Shown one piece after another: positions 6,345 through 13,362 of a stretch of 14,161 bases of DNA. Each line of letters opens with the position of its first letter. Position 1 is the stretch's first letter. This stretch comes from JBOGFI01 sp050743365 (GTDB lineage: Bacteria > Actinomycetota > Acidimicrobiia > IMCC26256 > JACDBD01). The notes beneath the pieces are model-generated. The model was not told where the DNA came from. It did not search any database and saw nothing but the letters and a program-made list of their open reading frames with translations. The DNA lies in assembly GCA_050743365.1 (NCBI GenBank), contig JBOGFI010000099.1:1-14161 (forward strand), written 5' to 3'. The position numbers were made by a program, and so were the translations under genes.

Positions 6345-7489
6345 TTTGCCTCGGCACCGCCGCCGGCTGGGGTCGCGACGAGACCAACCGTTGGATCCTC
6401 TACCACGGCTCGATCGCGCGGGCGATGACCGCCACCCGCACCGCGCTCGAGTCGGCGCTCATCCCCGTCACCGCCTACATCCTCATCTCGGGCGTCGAGT
6501 GCTACCGGCGCCACCCCGAGCTCATGCGCGAGATCGCCGCCGCCATGCCACTGGAGGACATCGGCGCCGCCGGCCGCATGCCCGGCAACCAGGTCGACTC
6601 GGTGCACCTGTGGTCGATCGCCAACATCTACCTGGTCGGGCGGCAGGTGCTGGCGCCGTTCGGGTTCGTCGTCCCCGAGCAGGACGTCGAGCGCACGTCG
6701 ACCGTCCTCGACTTCTGGAAGCGCGCCGCCGTACCCTGGCGGGGCGACGGCCACCTCCAGGCCTGGGACGCCGGCTCCGTCGTGCGACCGTACGGCCCCG
6801 ATGTCGTCGAGGAGCTGGTGGCCGGGGCGGTGCCCGTCACCGACGAAGAGGCGCACGCCCGCATCCGCAAGCTCAACGCCGCCCTCACCTCCTATCTCTT
6901 CCTGCTCTACTTCGACACCCGCGCCGGCTACCAGGACACCGGGCCCTACGACCTGGGCGACGGGCGCGTCCTGCTCGCGCGCGACTTCTCGGAGTTCGGG
7001 GTGAGCCACTTTCCCTGGAGCGCGGCCGTCGCCGGGGACCTGCCGTACTCGAACCTCACCGCCGCCTTCGTGCTCGACGGCGTGAGTCTGCGGGTGACCG
7101 ACTGGGGCACGTCGATCGCCGAGCCCGAGGACTACCTCGCCCACCTCGAGGCGTTCGGCCTCTTCACGCCGCACCGCGACGGAAAGCTCGAGCCCGTCCC
7201 CCTCGACGAGCTCTCTGACCTCACGGTCGCGGTGAAGGCGGCGCAGAACCGCTGCTACCGCGTGATCGCGGGGATGAGCCGGCGCGAGCGCATCGACGCC
7301 GGCGCCTACGTGTACTTCACGTTCCTGCGCCCGTTTGCGGAGATGGCCGGAGTCGCCGGCACGCTCGACTGGACGGTGCCGCGCGACAGCCTCGACCTCT
7401 ACGATGGCATCGCCACGCTCGACAAGATGCCCGACGTCGCCGCCGACGACAGCATCCCGTATTACACGCCAATCCCCGAGCCCGGTTGA
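6341..7489 (+). CDS. Uncharacterised 382-aa protein partnered with the PEP mobile domain
   Basis: I do not recognise this protein. From the GTG at 6341-6343 it starts MICLGTAAGWGRDETNRW and appears soluble and largely helical. Conspicuous segments are SGVECYRRHPELM (50-62), GRMPGNQVDSVHLWSIANIYLVGRQ in part (78-102), SYLFLLYFDTRAGYQDTGPY (184-203), ARDFSEFGVSHFPWS (213-227) and RVTDWGTS (251-258). It is rich in Trp, Tyr and His, suggesting an enzyme pocket. No Walker, ATP-grasp, Rossmann or signal motifs are seen. The GTGA overlap with the mobile-domain gene means coupled, probably stoichiometric translation, so a physical or functional complex is likely (inference). The frame extends far upstream of 6341, but that part lies over other genes and is not credible coding sequence. 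Confidence 0.85.
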   Translation: MICLGTAAGWGRDETNRWILYHGSIARAMTATRTALESALIPVTAYILISGVECYRRHPELMREIAAAMPLEDIGAAGRMPGNQVDSVHLWSIANIYLVGRQVLAPFGFVVPEQDVERTSTVLDFWKRAAVPWRGDGHLQAWDAGSVVRPYGPDVVEELVAGAVPVTDEEAHARIRKLNAALTSYLFLLYFDTRAGYQDTGPYDLGDGRVLLARDFSEFGVSHFPWSAAVAGDLPYSNLTAAFVLDGVSLRVTDWGTSIAEPEDYLAHLEAFGLFTPHRDGKLEPVPLDELSDLTVAVKAAQNRCYRVIAGMSRRERIDAGAYVYFTFLRPFAEMAGVAGTLDWTVPRDSLDLYDGIATLDKMPDVAADDSIPYYTPIPEPG

Positions 7490-7502
7490 TGGTGAGACGG
7501 CC

Positions 7503-8432
7503 GTGATAGTAAGCACGCCCGCCGACGAGAGGCGCCACCAACCCGCCGACTCCGGCACCTACTTCAACGAGTCGTGGTACTTCGACTTCTCGCGTGACGA
7601 CGGGACCGGCGGCTACGTGCGCCTCGGCCTGTACCCGAACCAGCGGCTGGCCTGGTACTGGGCCTACCTCGTGACACCCGAGCACGGCCTGGTGGCGGTG
7701 CGCGACCACGAGGTGCCGCTGCCGCGCGGCAACGCCCTCGAGATACGCGCCGACAGCCTTTGGGGCGAGTGCGTGTGCGAGACGCCCATGGAGCACTGGG
7801 GCCTCGGCCTCGAGGCCTTCGGGGTCCGGCTCGACCCGCCCGGGGACGCCTACCGGGGCGAGATCGGCGAGCGCCTCGCGGTCGGCCTCGACCTCGAGTG
7901 GGAGGCCTACACGCCCGTCTACGACTACCCCTACCCCGACGGGCATCCCGGCGCGCACTACGAGCACGCAGGCGTGGTCCACGGCGAGCTGCTCATCGGC
8001 CCCGACCGCATCCCGTTCGAGGGCCGGGGCGAGCGCGACCACTCCTGGGGCGAGCGCGACTGGTGGCAGTGGGGGTGGCACTGGACGTCGTTCCAGGTGG
8101 GCGACGACCTCGCCGTCAACGTCGTGAAGGCCGACGAGCTGGATTCGGCCACCGGCTACGTGTGGCGGCCCGCCGAGGGGCTCGAGCCCGTCACGCACCT
8201 GCGGCTCGAGACCCACCACGGCGACGACGACATCCCGACGGCTGCCCGCTACGTGATCGACCACGACCTCGAGGTCGACGTGGAGGTGGTGGCGGCGGCG
8301 CCGGTGCCGTTGGTGGCGCCGGACGGGCGCACCGCCCGCTTCCCGCGGGCGCTGTGCCGCTTCACGACCGACACCGGCACCGGCACCGGCTGGTGCGAAT
8401 GGCTCCAGGTCGGCCGGCCGGTCAAGGCATGA
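7503..8432 (+). CDS. CrtC/AttH-like (hydroxyneurosporene synthase-type) lipocalin-like protein
   Basis: This 309-aa protein has the look of the CrtC/AttH-like beta-barrel group: an N-terminal FNESWYFDFSRDDGTGGYVRL (21-41, read in part), a middle YEHAGVVHGEL (153-163) and the hallmark GRGERDHSWGERDWW (174-188) followed by a Trp-rich strand. Members with known activity hydrate or dehydrate apolar isoprenoids, but most actinobacterial relatives are uncharacterised, so no substrate is claimed. There is no signal peptide. The start is GTG at 7503-7505, 13 nt after the upstream stop with a weak GGTGAG ahead. Upstream reading of this frame overlaps the 382-aa gene and was discarded. Tight spacing links it to the mobile-domain cluster. 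Confidence 0.75.
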   Translation: MIVSTPADERRHQPADSGTYFNESWYFDFSRDDGTGGYVRLGLYPNQRLAWYWAYLVTPEHGLVAVRDHEVPLPRGNALEIRADSLWGECVCETPMEHWGLGLEAFGVRLDPPGDAYRGEIGERLAVGLDLEWEAYTPVYDYPYPDGHPGAHYEHAGVVHGELLIGPDRIPFEGRGERDHSWGERDWWQWGWHWTSFQVGDDLAVNVVKADELDSATGYVWRPAEGLEPVTHLRLETHHGDDDIPTAARYVIDHDLEVDVEVVAAAPVPLVAPDGRTARFPRALCRFTTDTGTGTGWCEWLQVGRPVKA

Positions 8433-8439
8433 TGGGGCG

Positions 8440-8913
8440 ATGTTCGAGGGACGGCTCGTCGCCATCTACACGACCGCCGAGGCCGGCACACCGATGGAGT
8501 CGCGCGACAGCGTGCGCGCCGTACCCGGCATCGGGCTCGAGGGGGACCGGTACGCGACCGAGGACGGCAAGCACTCGCAGACGCCCGGGACCGGGCGGGA
8601 GGTCACGCTGGTCGAGCGGGAGGCGATCGAGGCCGTGCGCGCCGACGGGACCGAGCTCGCCGACCACGAGACCCGGCGGAACCTGCTGACCGAGGGCGTG
8701 CCGCTGAGCCACCTCGTCGGGCGGACGTTCCGGGTCGGCGACGTGGTGCTGCGCGGTGTGCGCCTCGCCGAGCCGTGCTCGTATCTCGCCGGGCTCACGC
8801 GGCCCGGCGTGTCGCGAGCGTTGGTGCACCGCGGCGGGCTGCGCGCCGACATCGTCGAGGGCGGGGTCCTGCGCGTCGGCGACTCCATTGCCGCCGCCGA
8901 TGGAGTCAGGTGA
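8440..8913 (+). CDS. MOSC domain protein
   Basis: This 157-aa protein is a single MOSC domain, the fold shared with the C-terminal part of molybdenum cofactor sulfurase. Visible family features are the N-terminal GIGLEGDRYA (30-39), REVTLVEREAIEAV (53-66), RRNLLTEGV (79-87) and the conserved Cys113 in LAEPCSYL, the position expected to handle cofactor sulfur. There is no beta-barrel N-terminal extension and no ferredoxin domain. It is the length of small bacterial MOSC proteins, which are proposed to deliver sulfur to metal-sulfur sites. No molybdoenzyme is encoded in this window. ATG at 8440 follows the CrtC-like gene by 7 nt, and the stop overlaps the next start by 1 nt. Confidence 0.9.
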   Translation: MFEGRLVAIYTTAEAGTPMESRDSVRAVPGIGLEGDRYATEDGKHSQTPGTGREVTLVEREAIEAVRADGTELADHETRRNLLTEGVPLSHLVGRTFRVGDVVLRGVRLAEPCSYLAGLTRPGVSRALVHRGGLRADIVEGGVLRVGDSIAAADGVR

Positions 8914-9293
8914 TGGACCGGGAGCAGCTCGACCGAATGGTGCGAACGGGAAGCCTCACGCGGATGGGCTTCGGCGCGGCCATGCTGCTGGCGCCGGGCA
9001 GGCTGGGGAGTCAGTGGATCGGTGCCGACGGCCGGCGTCCGGCCGTGAAGGCGATCGTGCGGGCATTGGGCATCCGCGACCTGATCCTCGGCGCGGGCGC
9101 CTACCTGGCGGTGCAGGAGGGCCGGGGGGTCCGGCGCTGGTTCGAGTTCGGCCTGGCCGCCGACGCCGTCGACGCCCTGGCCACGCTGCTTGCCGCCCGC
9201 CACGTCCCGAAGCTCAAGGTGCTCACGGCGGTCGTGACCGCCGGGTCGGCGGCCGGCGCGCAGGCCTGGCTGCTCGGCCAGCTCGAAGACTGA
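8913..9293 (+). CDS. Small uncharacterised membrane-associated protein
   Basis: This 126-aa protein begins at ATG 8913-8915, sharing one base with the MOSC stop; GTG at 8910 is an alternative. It contains about four moderately hydrophobic helices: GFGAAMLLAPGRLGSQW (19-35), AIVRALGIRDLILGAGAYLA (47-66), FGLAADAVDALATLLAA (79-95) and LTAVVTAGSAAGAQAWLLG (104-122). The layout, with GIRDLILG in helix 2 and a DAVDAL in helix 3, resembles small DUF4267-like membrane proteins found in actinobacteria. No function is known to me. A longer frame beginning at 8775 only adds Arg-rich sequence lying over the MOSC gene and was rejected. It is probably co-translated with MOSC and is the last gene before the hairpin at 9315-9361. 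Confidence 0.75.
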   Translation: MDREQLDRMVRTGSLTRMGFGAAMLLAPGRLGSQWIGADGRRPAVKAIVRALGIRDLILGAGAYLAVQEGRGVRRWFEFGLAADAVDALATLLAARHVPKLKVLTAVVTAGSAAGAQAWLLGQLED

Positions 9294-9314
9294 GTGCCCG
9301 CGCCACCAACCCAA

Positions 9315-9361
9315 TTGATGCGTCCCTGAGGTACCACCCTGGTACCTCAGGGACGCACCAA
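9315..9361. repeat. Perfect hairpin / palindromic element, copy 1
   Basis: An 18-bp perfect inverted repeat (9319-9336 and 9340-9357) with a 3-base CCC loop, extended to 21 of 22 pairs by TTG/CAA at the ends after one mismatch. It lies in the 130-nt gap between the small membrane protein and the esterase gene, 21 nt after the former's stop. There is no T-run, which is common for actinobacterial terminators. The remaining gap (9362-9423) holds only the ribosome binding site of the next gene. Its left end TTGATGCGTCCCTG recurs with one change at 13349-13362 on the minus strand. It could be a terminator, a REP-like repeat or an operator. Confidence 0.85.
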
Positions 9362-9423
9362 GCCCCGAGGCGGCGGTGCGGCCCTGACCCCGTCGGGGGA
9401 CACCCGGAGGGGACAATGGCGTC

Positions 9424-10554
9424 GTGGACGTCCGGAAGCTCGTCCCGGTGGTGGTGGTCGTGGCGATCGCGCTGGCGGTGGGCGTGCTCGCGATCACGCT
9501 TCGCGACGGCGGCAACTCCGGCTCGGACGACCGCGCCGCACCGGCCTCCACCACCGCGTCGACCACCTCGGTGCCGACGACGTCGACAACCCGCCCGCCT
9601 GCCGCCACCTCGACCACCCTTCCGCCCGCCCCCGCCTCCACCACCCCGCCGAGCACGGTCACGCCCGGCACCGTGGTGGTGCTGCCCACGCTCCCGCCCC
9701 GCACCGTCCCCGAGACGGCGCCCACCACCACGACCGGCACGCCGCCGGCGCCGGTCGAACGCGAGACCGTCGTGTACTCGCCCGACGGGGCGCCCCGGCG
9801 CAAGGGAGACCTGGTCGTGCCCGAGGACCACCGCAGGACCGCGATCGTCCTCGTCCACGGGGGCGGCGGCACCCGGGGCAGCCGCCGCGGCGTGCGGGCC
9901 TGGGCCGACGCCTACGCCGACGCGGGCTACGTCACCTTCTCGATCGACTACTTCCTCTTCAAGGAGAGCACGCCGCCGCCCGTCTACCCCGTCCCCGAGC
10001 GCGACGCCAAGGCCGCGGCGCAGTACCTGCGGCAGCACGCCGCCGAGCTCGGCGTCGACCCCGACCGGATCGTGGTGCAGGGCTTCTCGTCGGGAGCCGC
10101 GCTGGCCGGTGCGCTGTACGTGAGCGGCGACGATGCCTTCTTCGCGGGCGAGGGCCGTTACGACGACGGCACCAGCGACGCCGTCAACGGGCTCATCGGC
10201 TTCTACGGGACGTACGGACGCGAGCGGGCCGAGCAGTACTACGGCGGGCCGCCCGACAGCGACGACCCCGAGGTGCAAGCGCGCTACGAGCGCAGCGACT
10301 CCGTGGCTCACGCCGCCGACGCCAGCGGCCCGGCCCTGCTCTTCCACGGCGACGCCGACGAAGTCCTGCCGCTCCAGCGGAGCGTCGACTTCAGCGACGC
10401 GCTGTCGGCGGCGGGGCAGGACGCGACGCTCACCGTCGTCGAGGGCGCCGGCCACGGCTTCGACCGCACCCGGCGCCGTCTCACGGGCGAGGGCCGTGCC
10501 GCCTTCGACCAGATTCTGCCCTGGCTCGCGGAGCACTTTCCCGAGGAGAGCTAG
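9424..10554 (+). CDS. Membrane-anchored alpha/beta hydrolase (esterase/lipase-like)
   Basis: This 376-aa protein has a short N-terminus, one hydrophobic segment (about 7-25), then a Thr/Ser/Pro-rich linker (about 40-110), so the enzyme domain probably sits outside the membrane on a flexible tether. The catalytic part (about 115-372) carries the oxyanion motif VHGGGG (144-149), the nucleophile Ser222 in GFSSG, Asp312 in HGDADEVLP and His344 in GAGHGF, a full esterase-like triad. The HGGGG form suggests hormone-sensitive-lipase-like or acetyl-esterase relatives. Start is GTG at 9424-9426 with GGAGGGG (9406-9412) 11 nt upstream; an ATG at 9416 is in another frame with poor coding character. It converges with the cyclopropane synthase gene, 31 nt away, where no clear terminator is seen. 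Confidence 0.87.
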   Translation: MDVRKLVPVVVVVAIALAVGVLAITLRDGGNSGSDDRAAPASTTASTTSVPTTSTTRPPAATSTTLPPAPASTTPPSTVTPGTVVVLPTLPPRTVPETAPTTTTGTPPAPVERETVVYSPDGAPRRKGDLVVPEDHRRTAIVLVHGGGGTRGSRRGVRAWADAYADAGYVTFSIDYFLFKESTPPPVYPVPERDAKAAAQYLRQHAAELGVDPDRIVVQGFSSGAALAGALYVSGDDAFFAGEGRYDDGTSDAVNGLIGFYGTYGRERAEQYYGGPPDSDDPEVQARYERSDSVAHAADASGPALLFHGDADEVLPLQRSVDFSDALSAAGQDATLTVVEGAGHGFDRTRRRLTGEGRAAFDQILPWLAEHFPEES

Positions 10555-10585
10555 AAGGCCGGTGCGACCATGCTAGACGCGCGCG

Positions 10586-11839
10586 CTACTCGAAACGTGC
10601 CCGCAGCGGCAGGCCGCTCCGGCCGGCGTCGGGCTTGACCGCCAGCACCTGGTGCACCTGGGTGCGATTGGCCTCGAAGTTCACCGCCGACGCGGCCATG
10701 TAGAGCCGCCAGATCCGGGCACGGGCCACGCCGGCCTGGGCCGCGCACGCGTCCCAGTTCGCCTCGAGGTTGGCGACCCAGCGCCGGAGCGTCAGCGCGT
10801 AGTGCTCGCGCAGGCTCTCGACGTGACGCATCTCGAAGCCCTGACGCTGGATCGCGGAGACCACCGAACCGATCTCGTGCAGCTCGCCGTCGGGGAACAC
10901 GTAACGGTCGATGAAGCTCCGCTTGGCGAAGCGGGTCCGGCCGTCGGTGGTCGACGACCTCGTGTGCGCGGGGCGGCTGATGCCGTGGTTGAGCAGGCGC
11001 CCCTCGGGAGGCAGCAGGTCGAAGCAGCGCTGGAAGTAGACCTCGAGCTGCGACACGCCGACGTGCTCGAACATGCCGATCGAGCTGACGGCGTCGTAGG
11101 GGCCGTCGTCGACGTCGCGGTAGTCCTGGTAGCGGACCTCGACCCGGTCGGCGAGCCCGGCTTCGGCGACGCGCTTGGCCGCCAGGTCGGCCTGCGCCTT
11201 CGAGAGGGTGATGCCCACCGCGCGCACGCCGTGGTGCTCGGCTGCGTGCAGCAGCATCCCTCCCCAGCCGCAGCCGATGTCGAGCAGGCGCATCCCGGGC
11301 TCGAGCGCGAGCTTGCGGCAGATCAGCTCGTGCTTGTTCGCCTGCGCCTCCTCGAGCGAGTGCGACGGATCGGTCCACACCGCGCACGAGTAGGTCAGCG
11401 AGGGGCCGAGCACCATCCGGTAGAACTCGTTGGACACGTCGTAGTGGTGCGAGACCGCAGCCGCGTCGCGTGCCTTCGAGTGGCGGCGGCCGCGCAGACG
11501 CGCCTCCTCGGGCGGGGGCGGCAGGCGGCGCAGGCCGCCGGCGCCGGCGAGTCGAAGCGCGGTGACCCATTGCCTCGGGCTCAGCCGGACCTCGGGGAGC
11601 TGGTCGCGTAACGCGAACGCGGCGAAGATGTCGCCTTCGACGTCGAGGTCCCCGGCCACGTACGCCCGCCCGAACCCGAGCTCGCCCGGCGCGGTCACGA
11701 TGCGGCGCAGTGCAGCCGGGCTGCGCACCACGACCGTGGCGGGGGCTTCGGCCGGGCCCAGCCGGCTGCCGTCGTAGAGCGAGAACGCGACGGGCAGGTC
11801 GGGGCCGAGGAGGTCACGGAGGAGATCAGCGAGCGCCAT
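10586..11839 (-). CDS. cfa: Cyclopropane-fatty-acyl-phospholipid synthase family methyltransferase
   Basis: This 417-aa enzyme transfers a methylene from S-adenosylmethionine to the double bond of unsaturated acyl chains in membrane phospholipids. The family signatures are clear: HHYDVSNEFY (131-140), the SAM-binding LLDIGCGWGG (185-194), FEHVG with Glu258, NHGIS with His285, and DRYVFPDGEL with Tyr313. Cys152 in YSCAVW fits the bicarbonate site known for the E. coli enzyme. The N-terminal ~110 residues match the extra domain of bacterial Cfa and are absent from the shorter mycolic acid cyclopropane synthases. The start ATG (11837-11839) is 24 nt after the kinase stop without a clear ribosome binding site. 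A methyl-branching role (BfaB/UfaA1-like) is an alternative, as those enzymes share the fold. Confidence 0.93.
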   Translation of the reverse strand: MALADLLRDLLGPDLPVAFSLYDGSRLGPAEAPATVVVRSPAALRRIVTAPGELGFGRAYVAGDLDVEGDIFAAFALRDQLPEVRLSPRQWVTALRLAGAGGLRRLPPPPEEARLRGRRHSKARDAAAVSHHYDVSNEFYRMVLGPSLTYSCAVWTDPSHSLEEAQANKHELICRKLALEPGMRLLDIGCGWGGMLLHAAEHHGVRAVGITLSKAQADLAAKRVAEAGLADRVEVRYQDYRDVDDGPYDAVSSIGMFEHVGVSQLEVYFQRCFDLLPPEGRLLNHGISRPAHTRSSTTDGRTRFAKRSFIDRYVFPDGELHEIGSVVSAIQRQGFEMRHVESLREHYALTLRRWVANLEANWDACAAQAGVARARIWRLYMAASAVNFEANRTQVHQVLAVKPDAGRSGLPLRARFE

Positions 11840-11863
11840 GCGCCGATTCTCGCGGCTCGCGCC

Positions 11864-13303
11864 TCAGAAGTCGACCGCGGTCAGGGCGGGCTCCCACCCT
11901 TCTGTGCGTTTGCACGCTTCGCGCCAGCGGTCGCGGTCGAGCTCGCGCCCCGGCTCGACCCGTTGTCGCGGCGACCAGGTCGACGCCAGGTCGTCGTCGG
12001 TCTGCCACGTGCCGGCGGCGAGGCCGGCGAGGAAGGCGGCGCCGAGGGCGGTGGCCTCCCGGACCGGTGACACCTCGACGACGCGACCGCTGGCGTCCGC
12101 GAGCAGCTGCACGAAGGTGGGGTTGGCCGTCATGCCGCCGTCGACCCGCAGCACCGGGATGGCGATGCCGGAGTCGCCCTCGGCCGCGTCGACCAGGTCG
12201 GCCCCGCGGTGGGCGACGCCCTCGAGCACCGCCCGCACGAGCTCGGCGCGGCCGGTGCCGCGGGTGAGGCCGAGCACGGTGCCGCGCGCGCCGAAGTCCC
12301 ATTGCGGTGTGCCCAATCCGAGGAGCGCGGGCACGAACCACACGTCGCCGCTGTCGTCGCAGCTCGACGCGACGTCGTGCGACTCCGCCGACGCGGAGAG
12401 CACGCCGAGGTCGTCGCGCAGCCACTCTACCGCCGTGCCCGCCGACAGCATCACCGCCTCGAGTCCCCACGTGTCGCTGCCGTGGGCCCGGCGGCAGATG
12501 ATCGGGAACGTGCCCGCCGGTCCCCGGGTCTCGAACTCGGGCCGTTCGGGGCCGACCACGAGGTCGAGCATGCCGCCGGTCCCGAACGTGGTCTTGGCGG
12601 CGCCGGTGTGCACGCAGCCCTGCCCCAGGAGTGACGCCTGCTGGTCGCCGGCGAGCCCGGCGATCGGCGGCCCCCCCGGGAGCGCCGACGCCTCGCCCAC
12701 CACCCCGGTGGAGTCCACGACGCGCGGCAGCAGCCCCGGCGGGACCCGCAACGCGTCGAGGGCGTCGCCGGACCACGCCGACGCGTCCGCGGTGAGCAGC
12801 CCGGTGATGGCGGCGTTGCTGGCGTCGGTGACGTGCACGGCGCCTCGCGACAGGGTCCACGCCACCCAGGTGTCGACGGTGCCGAAGCACAGGTCGCGGT
12901 CGCGCTGGGGGTCGGCGAGGTCGAGAAGGTGCTCGAGCTTGGTGGCCGACACGTTGGGGGCGAAGCGGAAGCCCTCGCCGCGCAGCTCGAGGCAGCGCCC
13001 GACCGTGCGCAGGTCCTGCCACCCCAGCCCGGGCCCGACCGGTTCGCCGGTGGCGCGGTCCCACACCACCGTCGACCCCCGCTGGTTGGCGATGCCCACC
13101 GCGTCGACGGGCCCTCCGGCCTCGAGCGCGGTCCCGGCGACTTCGAGCACGACCGCCGCCATCGCCGCCGGGTCGAACTCCACCAGGCCCGGCGCGGGCG
13201 ACGACGGCAACAGCGGCCGGGACACCTCGTGGGCGACGGTGGCGTCGTCCCCGACGACGACCGCCCGCACCGACGACGTCCCCACGTCGACGACGAGGAT
13301 CAC
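11864..13303 (-). CDS. FGGY-family carbohydrate kinase, glycerol kinase-like
   Basis: This 479-aa ATP-dependent kinase follows GlpK along its whole length: VVDVGTSSVRAVVV (4-17), IANQRGSTVVWDRATGEPVG (71-90), GTVDTWVAWTLSRGAVHVTD (141-160), GLAGDQQASLLGQGC (216-230) with catalytic-base Asp220, FVPALLGLGTPQWDFGARG (323-341) and LRVDGGMTANPTFVQLL (385-401). However, two of the four residues that hold glycerol in E. coli GlpK appear changed: the Glu of NQRET is Gly76 (NQRGS) and the Tyr of PYFSGTK is Asn117 (PNVSATK). Arg75 and Asp220 remain. The substrate may therefore be another polyol. The chosen GTG start (13301-13303) has GGAG 4 nt upstream; a longer start at 13339 lies inside the hairpin. 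It sits between the AGPS-like oxidase and cfa. Confidence 0.9.
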   Translation of the reverse strand: MILVVDVGTSSVRAVVVGDDATVAHEVSRPLLPSSPAPGLVEFDPAAMAAVVLEVAGTALEAGGPVDAVGIANQRGSTVVWDRATGEPVGPGLGWQDLRTVGRCLELRGEGFRFAPNVSATKLEHLLDLADPQRDRDLCFGTVDTWVAWTLSRGAVHVTDASNAAITGLLTADASAWSGDALDALRVPPGLLPRVVDSTGVVGEASALPGGPPIAGLAGDQQASLLGQGCVHTGAAKTTFGTGGMLDLVVGPERPEFETRGPAGTFPIICRRAHGSDTWGLEAVMLSAGTAVEWLRDDLGVLSASAESHDVASSCDDSGDVWFVPALLGLGTPQWDFGARGTVLGLTRGTGRAELVRAVLEGVAHRGADLVDAAEGDSGIAIPVLRVDGGMTANPTFVQLLADASGRVVEVSPVREATALGAAFLAGLAAGTWQTDDDLASTWSPRQRVEPGRELDRDRWREACKRTEGWEPALTAVDF

Positions 13304-13307
13304 GCTG

Positions 13308-13311
13308 CTCC
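13308..13311 (-). promoter_or_regulatory. Ribosome binding site fixing the kinase start
   Basis: On the minus strand GGAG (within GGGCGGAG) ends 4 nt before the GTG at 13301-13303. The spacing is short, but the protein begins exactly with the FGGY N-terminal strand (MILVVDVGTSS), so this start is preferred to the ATG at 13339. Confidence 0.55.
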
Positions 13312-13317
13312 GCCCAC

Positions 13318-13362
13318 GATGCGCTTCTGGACCACCCATACGGTGGTCCAGAGACGCATCAA
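13318..13362. repeat. Imperfect hairpin / palindromic element, copy 2
   Basis: Arms 13318-13336 and 13342-13360 pair at 17 of 19 positions, with one G-T pair and one mismatch, around a 5-base loop. Read on the minus strand it starts TTGATGCGTCTCTG (13362-13349), one base different from the start of the element at 9315 over 14 nt. The inner arm sequence differs (GGACCACC here, AGGTACCA there), with pairing kept in both. The stop codon of the FAD oxidase gene (13359-13361) lies within it. It separates the oxidase from the kinase gene, so it may attenuate or punctuate the operon. Confidence 0.75.

Noticed and set aside
6209..7558. 449-aa minus-strand open frame opposite the 382-aa gene
   Set aside because: The composition is that of an antisense shadow, and the plus frame fits the operon with a GTGA overlap.
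9538..9740. Possible tandem repeat of ACC-type codons
   Set aside because: It encodes the Thr/Pro/Ser-rich linker of the esterase; the periodicity is irregular and protein-driven.
8466..10536. Long minus-strand open frames opposite the MOSC, small membrane and esterase genes
   Set aside because: They are repetitive Val/Gly/Arg-rich sequences with no family features; the plus-strand genes have clear catalytic motifs.
10555..10585. Terminator between the convergent esterase and cyclopropane synthase genes
   Set aside because: No stable hairpin or T-run is visible in the 31 nt.
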